Positions 1 to 14,924 of a stretch of 64,000 nt of DNA are shown here, piece after piece. The notes beneath the pieces are model-generated. The model searched no databases, was not told where the DNA came from, and was given only the letters and a program-made list of their open reading frames with translations. This DNA is from Urechis unicinctus (Eukaryota; Annelida; Polychaeta; Xenopneusta; Urechidae), in contig CM067354.1 in NCBI GenBank assembly GCA_034190875.2, forward strand, positions 5,882,424 through 5,946,423, written 5' to 3'. The first letter of the stretch is position 1; each line of letters starts with the position of its first letter. A program made the position numbers and the translations under genes.

Positions 1-3000
1 GACACCATTGACTGATGTTTGTATGGTAAACGGATTGACGCTACTAGTTGGAGAGTTGTAAATTGCATCGGAGCCAGATAACTTATTTCATAGCATGGAA
101 TAGTTACAGACGTAATGAATCTCATGATATGTTCAAACAACAAAATTTACTATATGGATTGCAGTAATTTAGTATTGCAGTGCGTAATGATTGTTTGAAT
201 AACTGTTTTGGGGTGAGATATAATTTTGTTGCATATTAAATATAACAAAAATATTAGTGCTTTTAACAATTAATACTATTTGGATGCAAATATTCTAAGT
301 GTCGTTAGTTCTGCAGAGACTTCGCTTATTGCCTCATGAACCCATAGGCTCATAATATCATTATGCGGAAGTCTTCATGCTAATTATATCGAAATTAGAA
401 ACATATATGACCAGCGGATAGTACAAATGTAGAAACGAAGCGGATAGTACATCATGTTAACGTTCACTAAGAATGTTAATGGCTGATACAAAATTGTAGG
501 CTATACCGGAGGCGAGTATGTGCCAGTTGCGTAAATTATTCTTAGTACAAAAGTAGTCCGTTGTGCCACATCTCATGTTCATATAATTCACTAAATATGT
601 TCTACAACCAAGCACACGCTTAGCGCTAGCCATAGTGGTGTCAGGCTACCGAAGCTCATTCCAAATAACATCCAATGATTAGAAAAGTGAGTTCATCGAC
701 TTGTGGCTCACTACATCAACTAAGGCGGCCTATGGCAGGTTCTAGCGGAAATAGATGATCAAACATTGATTTGATAACACAGATAATGAAGCGTGTTAGC
801 AGCATAATAATCAAAGTCTACGTATGTTCTATTAAAGTATTCCGCCTGCTTGTACTATAAAGTTGCATAATGTCCGTGTCATGTTATTAGGAGTAGATCT
901 TCGTCAATCTATTGTTGAAGTTTATCTAAAGCTACCATCATATTTCGGAACGCAATGGCTTGAATGGACACTGTAACAAAGCAATGGTTCGTTCTGTCCT
1001 GCAATTGATGGGGTAACGGAAGGTTTGTCAGCTTTTATCTGGCTCGTTGATGTTTTCGATTGGATGCATGCGTGACCGTGTTATGACAGTGTTCCGTCGG
1101 GCTGTGTTGTCCCTTGCTGCAACCCTGCGTTTGTGAAGACGACACCTGCTGGGAACACATTATCCCTGTGGGTGGACAATAACGAGCGTTGTCATTTGTA
1201 GATGATCGTCAAATGTCCCTACAATGTTCAGTTTACAGTGATGAACAGCATGTTTGACTTGCTTTCTCCCGTTTTAATAGCATACCATTTGATAGATGGT
1301 TTTCGTGTATGACAGGCGCTGTACATGGCACCCTTGTTATGCGATCGTTAGGCTGATGAACCTTTTTTTATAGCAGATAAGCATTAGGATAATATAATAA
1401 TACTACAGTGCGGTCATACGGTTACCTCATTGTATATGGCTATACCTAAAATCAGCCAAAGCTTTCTAATAATTCACATGTCAGAAATAGTTTTGGCTCT
1501 CATGTTACTGAAATCCGCCATTCTAATCATGAGTTAAGGCTACAATGGTCACTCCGCTGAAGATTCGACATCAATGCCTTAAAATAAGATGTACCCAAGA
1601 AGGCATACAAGAAAGACCTGAAAAGGCTCAGCTTTTGTTGTTATATATGTGTGTTCCATAACCACTTCTACCAAAAAGATACATTAGGTACATGCTGCAA
1701 TATTAGTCTCGAGTCTGGAATAAAGTGTGTTAGTCCTAATGGAGGCATGAACGATTGAGGTCGATATGTAAATATCTACTCTTTATTGTCATATTAGCAT
1801 AGTCCAGGCGTTCGTAAAGGTATTGCTATTCCAGTCCTGTTGAGTAATTAATGCACATATATCATTTCGTATGGTGTTTTTTTCTGATAACTTGACCGGA
1901 TCCAAAGAGGCAGTTATTTTAAAATGTTACGAATAGATCGACGATGAAGATCATTTCAATATTTGACCTCAGTATGGCAAAGTAATTGCTGTCATTTTCT
2001 TGAATTAAAAAATTAAGGGTTGCCCCTTTTCACCCAATGTCTGGTTCCAGTGGTCGTCTTAACACAATTTATATCACAAATACGTTTTCACAATACACCA
2101 AATACAACCGATGTCGGCCGTAGAGCTTGGTATTAAGAGACAATTATAGAGATGATTTCACCTATTTAAATGGATACATAATTGTGTATAAGACCGAGTA
2201 TGGTGACGTGATGGATGCCTTAAGTTTGTAGAGGTAATTGATGCATAATGTAATACTCAATGGATACTCTTTGTTGACATCATATTACTTATATTAACAA
2301 GGCGTCCCTGCAAATGGGGCAATTATCTCAAAGATTTCCTCCCACACCTGGCGTGCCTGGCGTTGTGTTTATGAACTTATAAATGTCTCGCGTTTTGCAT
2401 TTGGCAAAATCATTGAGCGTATATAACAATAACCTATGATTAACGACTCAATATATTACGCAGTGAATTGCCAAACTCTCACGTACATACAGCTGAGAAG
2501 GAAGTAGTTTTGCAGACTATATTATCGTTGTGAACGACAATGAGCTAATGAACGTAGAGCTTTGATGTGTTACTGACATGTCGTTGCTAAGATACGGCTC
2601 GTGCATCGCATCAAGGACAACGCATCGCGCCGGCTTGTGTTATTCACCAACGATTTGTCAAGGTGTCTTATTATCCTGGCACTGGTGAATACTTGCCTCA
2701 CTTAGACCCTTATATTCATAGTTTATGATCCGCAACTATCATTGAGCTTCAGAGCGTATTCTAATCGCCAGCAACGGGCTCATATTGGGTCAATGCCAAC
2801 AATCGGAGAATATTATAACTCAATATTTCAGACACAGCTAATTGAATCACCCAATAGTAGAGTTGAGTAAATAATGTCACTCAAAATATCAATTGTAAGG
2901 GCAAGAATTATGTTATGTTCGCTTCCTTACTTCAAGCAACATTTGATTAATATATGCTTTTCTAATGTGCTGCGAAAAACTGTATAAATTATAGTAGAGA

Positions 3001-3084
3001 AAGCAGCTTATTCACCGTCAGCTCGTTTAATGTTAGTATAAAAATTAAATGAAGGCCGCAGCATTGGCGTGTAGATTTTCGGTG

Positions 3085-3765
3085 TGTTAACCCAGTAACA
3101 TTACAAAAATGTAATGAATGATTTGACCAACATTGTTAGAGATGCATCGCTATTTGCGATTGTAGCAGCTGAAGCAACGCGCATATGATACGTATAAAAT
3201 TAAGGATAATTTGTGTTTCAGACTTTCGTAACACTCACATTATGCAACCTAACATAAGCATTTGTTTTCATTAGGTGGAATGTAGACTTGATTGTGCACG
3301 CAACTACGGTGAAAGTTCCCCTGATGCAACAACGTCATTTCTATAGTAAATGATGCATTTTATGTATCACCTTTCTATATTGAAGATAGGGTTATAAAAT
3401 TAGTCCTTCGACCAAGGATGGGTCGCGGACAATCTCGCAGTGGCATTCTCTTGGGTGTCTGCAATGCCGTTTTAAGACGGTGCTTTATCAATCTACATTA
3501 CCTAAGCTGTGCATGACGATATCTTCGAGCCATAGTTTGTAGTCAGTCTTTATATGCTGGGTGTTAATAATGAGGCACAATATATCAGTTCGAAGTAGTT
3601 GCTGCTAACAACTATTAATCCCGGCACAGTTGCTTGTACGTAGTGATCAATTACCACATTAATTGTCTCGATTACGCATTTTAGACATGCATCATCGTTT
3701 GTCAGCTCTCTGCATTGTGATTGAAGTTCACATAATAACACATATCCGGATGCTGTTTGTTGCGC
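3085..3765. other. Unit I-specific block, no recognised gene
   Basis: Homology with unit II stops near 3085 (23195 in II) and resumes at 3766 (25403 in II). The two copies hold different sequence between. Part of this block (about 3400-3490) weakly resembles the unit III module at 41825-41915, roughly 70% by eye. This suggests that the block is an older piece of the same repeat family rather than foreign DNA. No coding signal is seen. Confidence 0.5.
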
Positions 3766-4672
3766 CATAAACTGCATCCGGGTGTTTGTTATTATTTTGA
3801 ATGAGAATTGAGGTCCGGATATGACTCGTTAGGTATTCAATATCAAATTTCTGCTTATGATAAGGCATGTGTATCAATATAATTTATATATATAAAACTG
3901 CGAGGTATGAATATGGCCCACAACCATTAGTCTGATATTACCCTTACCTGTGTTAAGTCACAGCTCAGCAACGGAGGAGTATTTAATTCGGCTGCCGTTA
4001 ACATTGAGCTACCAGTCACAGCTTAAGTAACAATGTAGAGACGCTAAGCGTACTATAATGGTTGGTGAAACGTTTGAATGTGTAATGACCAAGCAGCATT
4101 GCAATTATATGCTTAACAAAACCAGTAAACATACAAAGCCTCCTCCGCGACGTTGTTAACCACTAGGCCACTACAAACAGCTATTTACACGATAGACTGG
4201 TGAAATATTGTATCGTTTATCTGCCCATACGGCCACCATACTGTATAATCCATGCATGTTTCATCTATTAATGGTGCATTTAGTGACCTCTGAAAAAGGC
4301 AATCACAAACGGATTACACACTTCTTCAGTCTGCTTATCCAAGTGACTGGAGAAAACACCCGTTTGATTGACAGAACACACATTAAAACATTTTATTCTT
4401 CCCATAAGAGCCTGCAACAGCAGGTTAACCAAAGTCCATTTGTCGCTCTAGGTATGGCGACTTGGTTACGTTCTAACCACAGAGGTAACCGTCCGTGCGA
4501 AATAAAGACGTTTTTGCGCGGCAGCGGTTTCAACAAAGGAGAAGGTAAATATCCCCATGTGCAAATAACCACTGGTCCGAGGTAGTCTGGCTACGCACAT
4601 TCGATAGTGCGAAAGCATTTACAGTCTTATAAGGTGACTATTACAGCTTTCATATCTCTAACCTGTACAATA

Positions 4673-4822
<150 letters not shown>

Positions 4823-5576
4823 GCAGCCAATACCATTCGAAATACACAAGCAAGACATTTTTTCCTCAAACTTTTCCAACGTCTAGTATTGGTGTTTGGA
4901 CACGCATAACATAACTTAGTTGAAAAGCCATGCAGCACCGTTACTCTGCATATTGATGATACTCATTCGCCAAAATAATGACTATATGCTGGTCTTTTTG
5001 AGACTTGCATTAGAAGTCAAAAATGTGTAATTGTGAATTCAAGAAAAAGCAACCTCAGTTGACCACCGTAATATTAGAAGCTAACAAGCTAATAAGCGCG
5101 AAGGAAGAACTTTCTGTAAAGCAATATCTAAACCACGAAAAGAATGAACTGTAACTATGGAGGCGTTGTCTGATTGAGGCCCTGGTACATTTCCACTCGC
5201 AAGTAGCTAATATTGCAAAAATATATACCTTATGAGATTGAAGGTTTAGATTACTAGAGAGATATCTGATTGTCACGCACTAACACTGGATTGAAAAATT
5301 CCTACATGTTATGTCTTTAGCAATTTGACATTGCCTGCACCCCGAAATTACCAATTGACCTGGATTCACGTCATATGCAGTTAGAACCGAGCGCAATTTT
5401 CTATGCCATTGTTAGTGTGTTAGACCATCAAGCAATAGTTGGCAAACCAATCTGTGTAACCGATTTGTGCAGGCTGCTGCACTATGAGGTTACCTCCAAA
5501 GCGACACAGTTATCCACAGTAATCACTGCTATAAACATACCCTACACTGGATATGAATTAGCACAAGGAAATTCTG

Positions 5577-5856
5577 CGTGTTCAGATTCACAGAGTGTAA
5601 TCCCGGATCTAAGACTTTACACTTCTGCTAGACCCCGCACCTGAGAGTCAGTGGGTTGGTTGGTCTCTCTGGATTTTGAATCTTTCTCTCAAGCTCCGTA
5701 TCCCTCTACTTCTCCGAATGATGAATTTTTGTCCTAAATTCTTCAGATCATAATATATGGCTTTATTTGGCGTGCATCCAAATGGGATTACGTGTCATTA
5801 ATTCAACGTTAAATCACCAAGCTGAAAACTAATCATGTGAGGCGAACCGCCTTAAA
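5577..5856. other. 280-bp block present only in unit I
   Basis: Unit II reads straight through this point at 29565: the flanks TAGCACAA and ACTTGAAT are adjacent in II and separated by about 280 bases in I. The block begins GGAAATTCTG and ends CCGCCTTAA. It has a pyrimidine-rich middle. I see no inverted termini, no clear target duplication longer than AA, and no poly-A tail. It could be an insertion in I or a deletion in II. Confidence 0.6.
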
Positions 5857-8800
5857 CTTGAATCGCTGTTCAGTTGGCCACGACATTGTCATACATGCAT
5901 ACGATTGATACTACGCCTCTTCACTTCTTCACTTATGTATCGGTAAATAAATAAGACCAGGTGGACGGATCACTGTGCAGCTGATGCTGCCATCTGCTCC
6001 TACGTGTCACTGTTAATGGTAACAACCATAGCTAACGCATTCTATAGACAATTGGCAGTCATAATTGTAGCTCTCGTGCAGCGCCCAAGCAGATGCAACC
6101 GACATTAAAACTGTAATAGGTAATGAGACTTCGGTGTATATCCTGATTTCAATGAAGAAGCTATGCTGAAAAAGGATAAACGAAAACGAACTGCAAGTGC
6201 TTTCGCATTGCATATCAAAGGTCGAAACAGTTGTCACCGCTGTCAATCATGGGATTTTCCCCATATTCATTGTAATCATGTAAATATATCAATGCGAGCT
6301 TAGATCGATAATGCATCCAGAGGACCACCAAGGCAACGACAATTTTATACTGTTTTCCTCCGAGTATTACATCAGTACGGTTTTTGGTCAGTAAGGAAAC
6401 GCACGTAGCTGTACACTCGCATGGATGCTTTCCTTCTTGCCTGACGGCCAATTAAACGTGAGTTACTGATAGTACTTAGTCCATTGGTCAATAGAGTAGG
6501 TCGTGCGAGAAGATGAACACCAGATGAAAACTTCTTAAGGGTGTAAGTTCGATAGCTTGGCTGAACTTTATGGGTTCAGATTGTATGCGAAATTGATTCA
6601 TACAGACGATCGCAATATTTGTGGTCCAAATCGAGCGATTCTATTAATTGCAAATTTGTGCAGCGTGGATAATATGATAATACAATTTTAGGTAATTCTA
6701 AGAGGTTGATAGTGTTTTTACAATGCAATGATATGTGTCGTGCGACCTATAAATCAGCGCTTTCTCGTTGCCACTGTTTGCACAAAGACAATCCAAAATC
6801 ATATCTGAGCTGATTCTAACAATTAAGCAGTTGCATGTGTGGAGCTGGTGGCGATTTTGTTATCCATCTGAGCTTAACAGGATATGAACAGCTACAAGTT
6901 CTTCTCACCATGTGCAGTTCACCGGAGGATTAATCATTGGATGAAATGCTATTACAACTTTGAAGTGAGACCATAATGCATTATATTGGGTAAAGCAAAA
7001 CATGAGCGCCGTTATATGCTTTGATGACTGAATGGTTTTTTATGCTAGCGCTTTGATAAATGTCCGGTTTGGGATGTATTATTGTCTGTCAGTATTTACA
7101 GTAGCTGATACCGTTTCAACGTCCGTAGTTAACGCATTGTTAAAGAACATTGCTGCTCATTATTCGTTGAGTACAGCAGACAGATGATCGTGTTTCTCAA
7201 TTTATAAATTGACAAATGTGGCACGAAATGAAGACTTCATAACCTTTAGTTTGATACTAACAAATTAGCATTTGTGACACAATTTGCTTGGTTGTAATAT
7301 TGTGAGATGGTGCAAAACATTAAATATACCACGCACTCGCTCTGTGGCTTTGTTGTAATAGCACGGAACAATGGCGCAACATTTAAGTGGGAAGCCATTT
7401 TAAACAAACAGCTGTGGTAATAATTACCTCAGTTACTTATGTTCGTGTTTAATCATCCCTGGAAGCACCAATGCATTCGCAACATGTGTCTGGGATCCAA
7501 TAGTACATTTTTAAACATTACAACTTGGTGGCTCAATGTAACCTCCAGTTGAGGAAGGTAGGGTCCTAACAAAAATGCACATATCGGTTTTGCATTAAGT
7601 GGGTGTTGCCTCCCAGCCACCTTCATTTGCCTCTCTTCCAGTATCAATCTTAATAGTGATACACTTTATTCTGTATTACATTTTTGTAATACCAATAATT
7701 TCATGGCATTTCACGTTATTTTCCTTTTTAAAACAGGTAAATCTTTAATTGGCTTAAATAGAGAGGCCCGTATATATTGTATTTGTTTCAGAGTTTAACA
7801 TGAGGAATTTAACCTAAAATGACTGTACAATAAGTTCAATGCGACTTCATATCAGGATTATTTCGGAACTTTGCGTGCGATTTGCTATATAACTATAAGG
7901 CAGAATATAGTTAAGGTGGATGATTTCAATGTGAGGGACGTGGTAGGTATGACTCAATCACCTGTTATTGAGTGCACCGCTTGAATTGCAAACAGTGCCA
8001 CTAAGTCATCAGAAGTCGTAATATGTAGTACAGAGGCATGAGTTACAAAATTTTTGATTGCTTGCAAATCTGCTGGAATATCCAGTTCTCATCTGGCATT
8101 CACATTAAACGGTCTATATCACTCGAAATTACGAATTACTCCCAGCATCTTATGCAAGACGCAAGTTTTCCACCGGGGCTTTCCATGCACGGACATTCTC
8201 ACACGAAAGCACAAACACATGGAGTGGAGATGTTCATCGACCACAATAGCTAATAGATCAACGTATAGTATACCTCTCGACAGTTTGTACGATTGCGAGT
8301 TGAGAACGATATCACCGTATGCTTAAGTTACTCAACCGATAACGTTCAGTGCGGACAATCTTTACGTGTTGAGACTGAAGTTACCAGTTGATTTTTGTTG
8401 TCATCCATAAATCGTTGATATATTGTTGAATGTTATAAAGTAATGCTTACGCTGGTTTAACACTGAGCTCATTATCAATAGCCATGGTTGGCGGCAGTGC
8501 TATAATATGTTTCATAGTCGCAGTAAACATACAGGACCAATTACATAATAGAAGCTCCCGTCGAGACATACTAAAATAACCAACCCATTGGAGATCTGAT
8601 TGCATCACAAAAACGTCCTTACCGTACCGTGCGCCCTCGTTGCCATCACGTCTCATGTATTGAGGAAATAAGCTGCTGATGGAGAAGTTCCTTGGTAGGA
8701 ATAAGAAAGTCATAAATGATGTGCTGCCATGCCTTTTTAATTATCACAGCGCATGTTTTATAATTCCTCCACGTTTAAGGAAATATATATCATGTCATCT

Positions 8801-9065
8801 CTAAAGTGATATTTATTTTGTCCTCTTATGCCACAATAAATGCATTCTTCTTTTGTTACTTGAAGTCAATTATTACTCAGCATCCAGTAACGATTCCTTC
8901 CTGGGTTTCTATTGTCTCGGAAATGAAACCAGTGAGGGAAATCGTTTCAGTAGCGCTACCAACAAGCATCGAATTAGCTCAAAATGCATGCGCTAATGTA
9001 TCATACCATGGCAGGTCGTGCATGATTATGCACGAGACTTGGGACGAATAAACATGACACTAACG

Positions 9066-9885
9066 CAAAGCGTCCGTTTTAGAGTAAATATTTATCTATA
9101 GCTTCCTGGGATAAGTGAATATTAGATGAACTTGCTGGGCTTTATCCAGAATTTACGGTGCCGGATTGCCGGTTGATGAAGCCGCCACTCAATTGTTAAA
9201 CTGCGGGCCTTGAACGATAAATTGAAAATATTGGCAGTCTTAGGTACTTCACGAGGACGTTTCTGCAAAAAGCAACCTCATTTCTAGGTATATGATTGTA
9301 GCGATGAGACATTTACAACATTTGTCTGTTAATATCTAGTAATTGTAATAAAGGGCTGCTCATGGCATTATGATAGCTAAATACAACGCTAATAGCTGTG
9401 ACGTGTCACTTAATATTAGGTAAATGTATACTTCGGCCGTCTTTTTCTTACTGCAGCACTTTTCTATGTAGTAATTGTTTATTTAATTGGTAATTTTCTT
9501 TAACCACAATCTTTTTCGGCATTTAACGGACAATAGATTATTTAGATATCTGCAGCCAAAAGAGATCAGCAACTTTCACGAACATCCATTATTTGACTAA
9601 TGACGAATTTTGCATCATCCGGAACAATGGCTGCTTTGTTTATATGATTTATTACACTGGTCATTTTCATGTACTGGCGTACGTCAAACACCACACAGAG
9701 GTTAAGCCTTTATGCAGTCCTTTATGAACAGTCGGTTATGATCAGCAATATACAGACTTCGATCGTGTAGGAGGGTCAATAGAGATAAAATAAAAGTTGC
9801 TTTCGGATGCCATTTCACCTGGTTTGGTTTATGGCCATTTGGATTTGCTGTATGTAGGGCCACTCAGTTATGTTATTTCAAGACC
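9066..9885. other. 820-bp block present only in unit I
   Basis: Unit II has only about 45 bases (33670-33715) where unit I has about 820. No open frame of note, inverted ends or known domain is visible. A deletion in II is as likely as an insertion in I. Confidence 0.5.
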
Positions 9886-10388
9886 TGTTACGAACTACTA
9901 ATTTCTCGCACTCGAAGTCATTGCCTAATTTAATATAATGCAGATTCCAAACGATCGATGAACTTTAATTTGTCAAAGGTTTGCTTGGATTTTTGGCTTT
10001 GTTTATATAAGATAAATTGTAGTTACCTTGCTGACACAGCCGCTAAATGCTTGAACGAAATAAAATTTCCAATTTGCCAGTGAAAAAAACATTTGGATAG
10101 CATTTGAACGGATGAATATTTTATTTGCGCCATCGTTTGTCATTGCCATTAGGAATGCCATTTCATGCAATCACAAGTTGGTTCGAAGAATTCAGCATAC
10201 AACAGCTAATGATGATCGCATAGAATATGATAATAATTCAAATTATTGTTGATAAAGCAGCGTACCCATGCCATGGGGCACAACATTATTTCGACCGCAA
10301 AGTACTGTACTGATCTGCTACGAGTTTCCTGTCAGTATGTCAGTAGTATATGTTGGCATTGGGACTGTGTGTTATTTGTTTCATTAGA

Positions 10389-10560
10389 AAACCTATTAAG
10401 ATCGACTGATCCATTAATCCATTGGTAGCATAGTACTATGAATACATTTAGGTTCGTCATGCATACTAACCAGGCAGCATATGCGGTATACAAGTTACAA
10501 ACATTCGATGGAAACTTAACCGTTGTGCGACCATTGCAAACAATAACATGACTTAATAAC
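10389..10560 (+). repeat. Module M1, copy in unit I
   Basis: The module opens with AACCTATTAAG, then GATCCATTAATCC, CTATGAATACA and CATGCATACTAA. The same series in the same order recurs at 19514, 34106, 51173 and 59036. This copy is closest to the one at 34106. Confidence 0.85.
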
Positions 10561-12213
10561 TACATTTTATATCCCATTCCGTACATATGTTCATGTATTT
10601 GTAATGCAGCCGTAATGCTTGGTCCGATAAAGATCTAGTTTAATGCAATGCTAGTCATATCGAGACGAATAATGTAATTAGCAAAACGACAAGTTGCTAG
10701 TCAACACCATTAATAAATATCCCAATATGTAAATGCCATATGCATTCGTGCGGTCTACAACAGTCTTTAAACTACGCAGAGTCAACAGACCCACAGTATG
10801 GATAGCCCATACGGTTAATTCAAGGGCAAATAAAGTAAACTGTTCCTTATAATAGAGCGCATATCATTTCAAATACTCCGGAGACCTTGAGTGACTGATA
10901 TGTTTAACAATCTTTGGCTCCGCGCTACTATTCTTGCTGATACCTACCTCCGTAACAAATTGACGACACTTATTCTAAAGTTTCAAATATTATCAAACAA
11001 TATGCAGTAGCTTTGCATGTCGGCCAATCTAATATATTGTTACAGTGTACTGACTGAAGTGGTTAGCATGAATATTCAGGGTGATTTGCAAAATCCATTG
11101 AGATGGTTTCGGATTTGAAGAATAAGAAAGTGCTCGACAATGGTACATTGGAATCTGATGATAACAGAGGTTCCCAAGCCTTGGTATTATAGAAAAAGTA
11201 TTGTTCTTTGAGCAACAAAACCTTATAGAATAGTTATAGAAAAAAGCTGATGCTGTCTCATCTCTCGTAATCTAATATATTGATGGGTTGATGAATATAA
11301 CTAAACAGCCGTCTTCATATCATGTCTTCGTGGCAAAATGTTGACTGTACAATGTTGAGACGTTATACGGTGAATGTTCATGAAAACCTCAAATACGGCG
11401 TATTGCGCGATTTCGAGGATGAATACGTGCAAGATTCATAACATCTCTGCAAACATCATATTTCAAAAGCTGTTCAATCATTGTTAGCGATGCATGGCTT
11501 CTCATCTCCGTGCGTTTTTTAACCAGACAAATCGGATTGTTGTTGGATTTTTTTATATCTCAATTACCTGAAGATGTACATAATCAGCTTATAGTTTCAC
11601 ACCCTCCGATAATGAAAAGAGATTATCGCGATATGTCATTTAAGAAAGATCAATATAGTGAACGCATACAGTCAGTTATGTCACTCACACTTAACTGAAG
11701 GCTTGAAAGCGTTCGTTAATGTTGACTTCTTATATAGGGGTATCGAAGACCCAGGTATGATATATAAACGTCACGGCTATAGGGTTTAAACGTGTACATC
11801 GCAAATAAAAACGTCAAATTGGGGCATTACGACAGAAGATTGGATCATATAACATACCTGTATAGGATTCTAATATCTAGACATGGTAGGAGCAACAAAT
11901 TATGCATTTCAGTACGATGAAAGGGACTGCATAGATTTGTTTGACAAACTCTTACAACGGGGCGTAAAGATTTACCCAATTAGGCAATATCTTACGCCGT
12001 TAATATATTGGGATATGAAAATATTTCCTACTTATAAGAGCTTAAGTTCCTCTTAATGGCCACTTATGATTTGGACTACTTACATGTATGACACATTGAT
12101 TGAAAACATTTCACAGTTGCTTTTACAAAATAACCGTTGCTAAGTACCAATAAATGAACGGAGAGAGGGTTTAACACATATTTGCAAGCTAACTCATATG
12201 GTTACCCTAGTGA

Positions 12214-12355
12214 CAAGCATGTGATTTTTATCCGCTGATCTGTCGCTATACATTCATGATTAAATAGACATGTATTGTTGTTATAGCGCAGAGGGCATCA
12301 CGTCCTGGTCCTGGTCATCGCTGCATCATGGCCTTGGATCAGCCAACATAATACT
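12214..12355 (+). repeat. Module M2, copy in unit I
   Basis: The segment runs from AAGCATGTGATTTTTA through CACGTCCTGGTCCTGG to GATCAGCCAAC. It recurs at 35863, at 60222 and, out of place, at about 21613-21785. Confidence 0.8.
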
Positions 12356-13454
12356 TCTCACATATCCTTATTGTAAACACTATTGTTGCGTTACATATGT
12401 TCTTTCTGGTTGATTCATGTATATAAACATGGATTTAACCACTTCTGCTAAACTTCATTACGTTAACGGACGATCAAGTAATTTGTTTGCAGCACATTTT
12501 ATATCTTTTGTACCGTTGCTGTGACCCCGACTAAGTTAGCTAATAATTGAATAAATCGGCAATAAGTCAGTGATATAGACCAATTCAATATCTGTTAAAA
12601 ACATAGTCATATAATTACAGCGGTATTATTGAGGGAACACATTTACGGTTACCTGATGTGATTGATTGTCCAGCTCCAGCAGTTGTCTGAACATCAGAAC
12701 CAACATCACAAGCACACCATACGTGTATTAATCTCTCCAGTCGTGTAATCATATTGCATCAACGTTTATTCAACTATTGTCAAAGCCCCGATATCCGTAT
12801 AATTGTTTTACAGTCGACGATAGATATGATTGGTGCGCTATTTTTAAATAACGCAAAAAGGACTTCCAGAACTCAGTGATCATAAATCATTAGACGAGGC
12901 AATGTGGCATATACGGCCTCTACATCCATGAACCATCCGTATCCCCGTAAACGTTTCTTATCCCTATCAATCTACACAGACAACCAGGCAAATGATGCGG
13001 TTCCACCCGATGTTTTAATGAGTTTCGGTAAACGTGTATAAGATTTGATAATCGTTTATGATACGTTTAAACTATCGATCGATGTGGATTGCTCTTGATC
13101 ATGTCATACTGGAGCAATGCCATGGGCAATGCACGAGTTATTAGGCAGCAATATAATGTCACTTCAGTCTACGAAGCAGTCATATAGTCGCGATCAAATG
13201 GAATCAAAGTAGGGTTTATGGTTGGCAGGAGTCGAATGCGGTCAGCTAAATGACATTGAACGTCATTGACGTTGCGATTGCATTCCTCTGAAACTTGTGT
13301 TCTTGTTCACATGTTTAGTGGTTTGTCAAGTTTAAAATGTTTGGCTCATAATGCTTGAGGGCCGTCAGGACGTTTTTGCACATTCAACGATTCATGAAGC
13401 GGTTCAACTACTCACGTGTTACCCCATTTGAGAGTTTGCTGTGCCACAAGCTTT

Positions 13455-13770
13455 CATGTGTGTGAGTGTGTTAAGTGCCATGCGTCATCTGCGAGATACC
13501 CTTTAAAAAGATAGAATATGAAGCTTGTTGCTTGTCATAAACATCTTGTGTTTGATACAATGATGTGTGCAAGTTACTGTTGGTGACATGTAAAGTTATT
13601 ACAAATGCTGTTGAGGCATATATTGTTTTACAGGCACGATGTACTAGGCAGCCAGTATGGAATCTGAACTCTCGAATTGATTCGATTATAAACCAAAATA
13701 GTATCTTACAAAACAATATAAATAATAGGTATAATAGCAATGGATAGTTTATGGCTTTTATGTGACAGTA
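13455..13770 (+). repeat. Module M5, copy in unit I
   Basis: The segment carries GTCATCTGCGAGATACCC, AGCTTGTTGCTTGTCATAAA and GGTGACATGT. It matches 37100-37345 and 60998-61245. Confidence 0.7.
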
Positions 13771-14924
13771 GTTGGTCGAATGCTACCAATTGCCGAAACG
13801 ATATACTTCAAAATGTACAAAATCAACCGGATGTATCTCACGTCTGAATCAATACGTGTCCATGTCAAAATACTTATGGAACTAACTACGCTTAATTTGC
13901 TTGTTATTCTCAATTGATTTAGTCACTTCAAAGAACACAATTGCCCGAAAACAATCGTAATCATTTTGACAAGAGTTAAGTCAAATATTATTTTTGCTCA
14001 TTTTACATACGTACCACAAGAATATGGATGTATACTTTCTGCAAGAAACATATAATTGCAATGAAACCGTATGTAACATTTAAGCACTCTGAATAATGCA
14101 AAGCTGTAACTATTATAGTGTATTGGAGCAGTAAATTCAACCTCACCTCACAGCTACGCAGTCGTACGATGGTAACATTTTGAACAGTTATGGGCTGTTT
14201 CATTGGCGGTCTCTCATTTGATCACATTCCATTTATTCAAACGATTTAATCCATTAATCCGATCAGCACATTCTATTGTCGACCTAGACAGATATATAAC
14301 TTATTTTGGAAGCGAAATAAAGAGGGTTCTAACGAGGTTTCACGTCAGGAAGGGAAAGCAAGAACTGTTAACAATAAATCTCGTTCCAGTTTATTAAACG
14401 AGTTGGTAGAATCGGTTTCCTAACATACTGATGTTTGTAATCAGCAGAAAGGGAACTAAGGTTAGAGATGTAATTTTGATAGCCCAATATGTGAAAATGT
14501 AATCAGATGGTTACCTATATTACGTGCATGCATTTAACCAATGCTTTCGGATGTTGCACAACAATGAAGAAGTATGCATTTTGATATCAGAATAATATAA
14601 ATGATCGCATTAACTGCGCTTCATCTTGACCTCGTCTTTTCCTCTACCATGATTACGCATTAGCTAGCTTTACGATGATACCGACGCTTTGTGGGAAAAT
14701 TTATCATATACAGGCAGTGGTCTTGCTATTCAAAACACCATAAGAAAATTACAAATTTAAGGTAAGAAATACTGATGTGTTGTATAATTTTCGGTGACAA
14801 ATATAATACTGTATCTTTTACAGAGGATTGCAAGGATAATGATTAAACCTTATTCACCTTTAACCTACACCCACACAGGTGTATCATGTTAAAATGCTAA
14901 ATAATTGATAACTATTTAATGTGC

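Noticed and set aside
5375-5644. MQLEPSAIFYAIVSVLD frame present in units I and II (29381)
   Set aside because: The first 30 codons agree because the DNA agrees. After that, indels change the frame, and no family is recognised.
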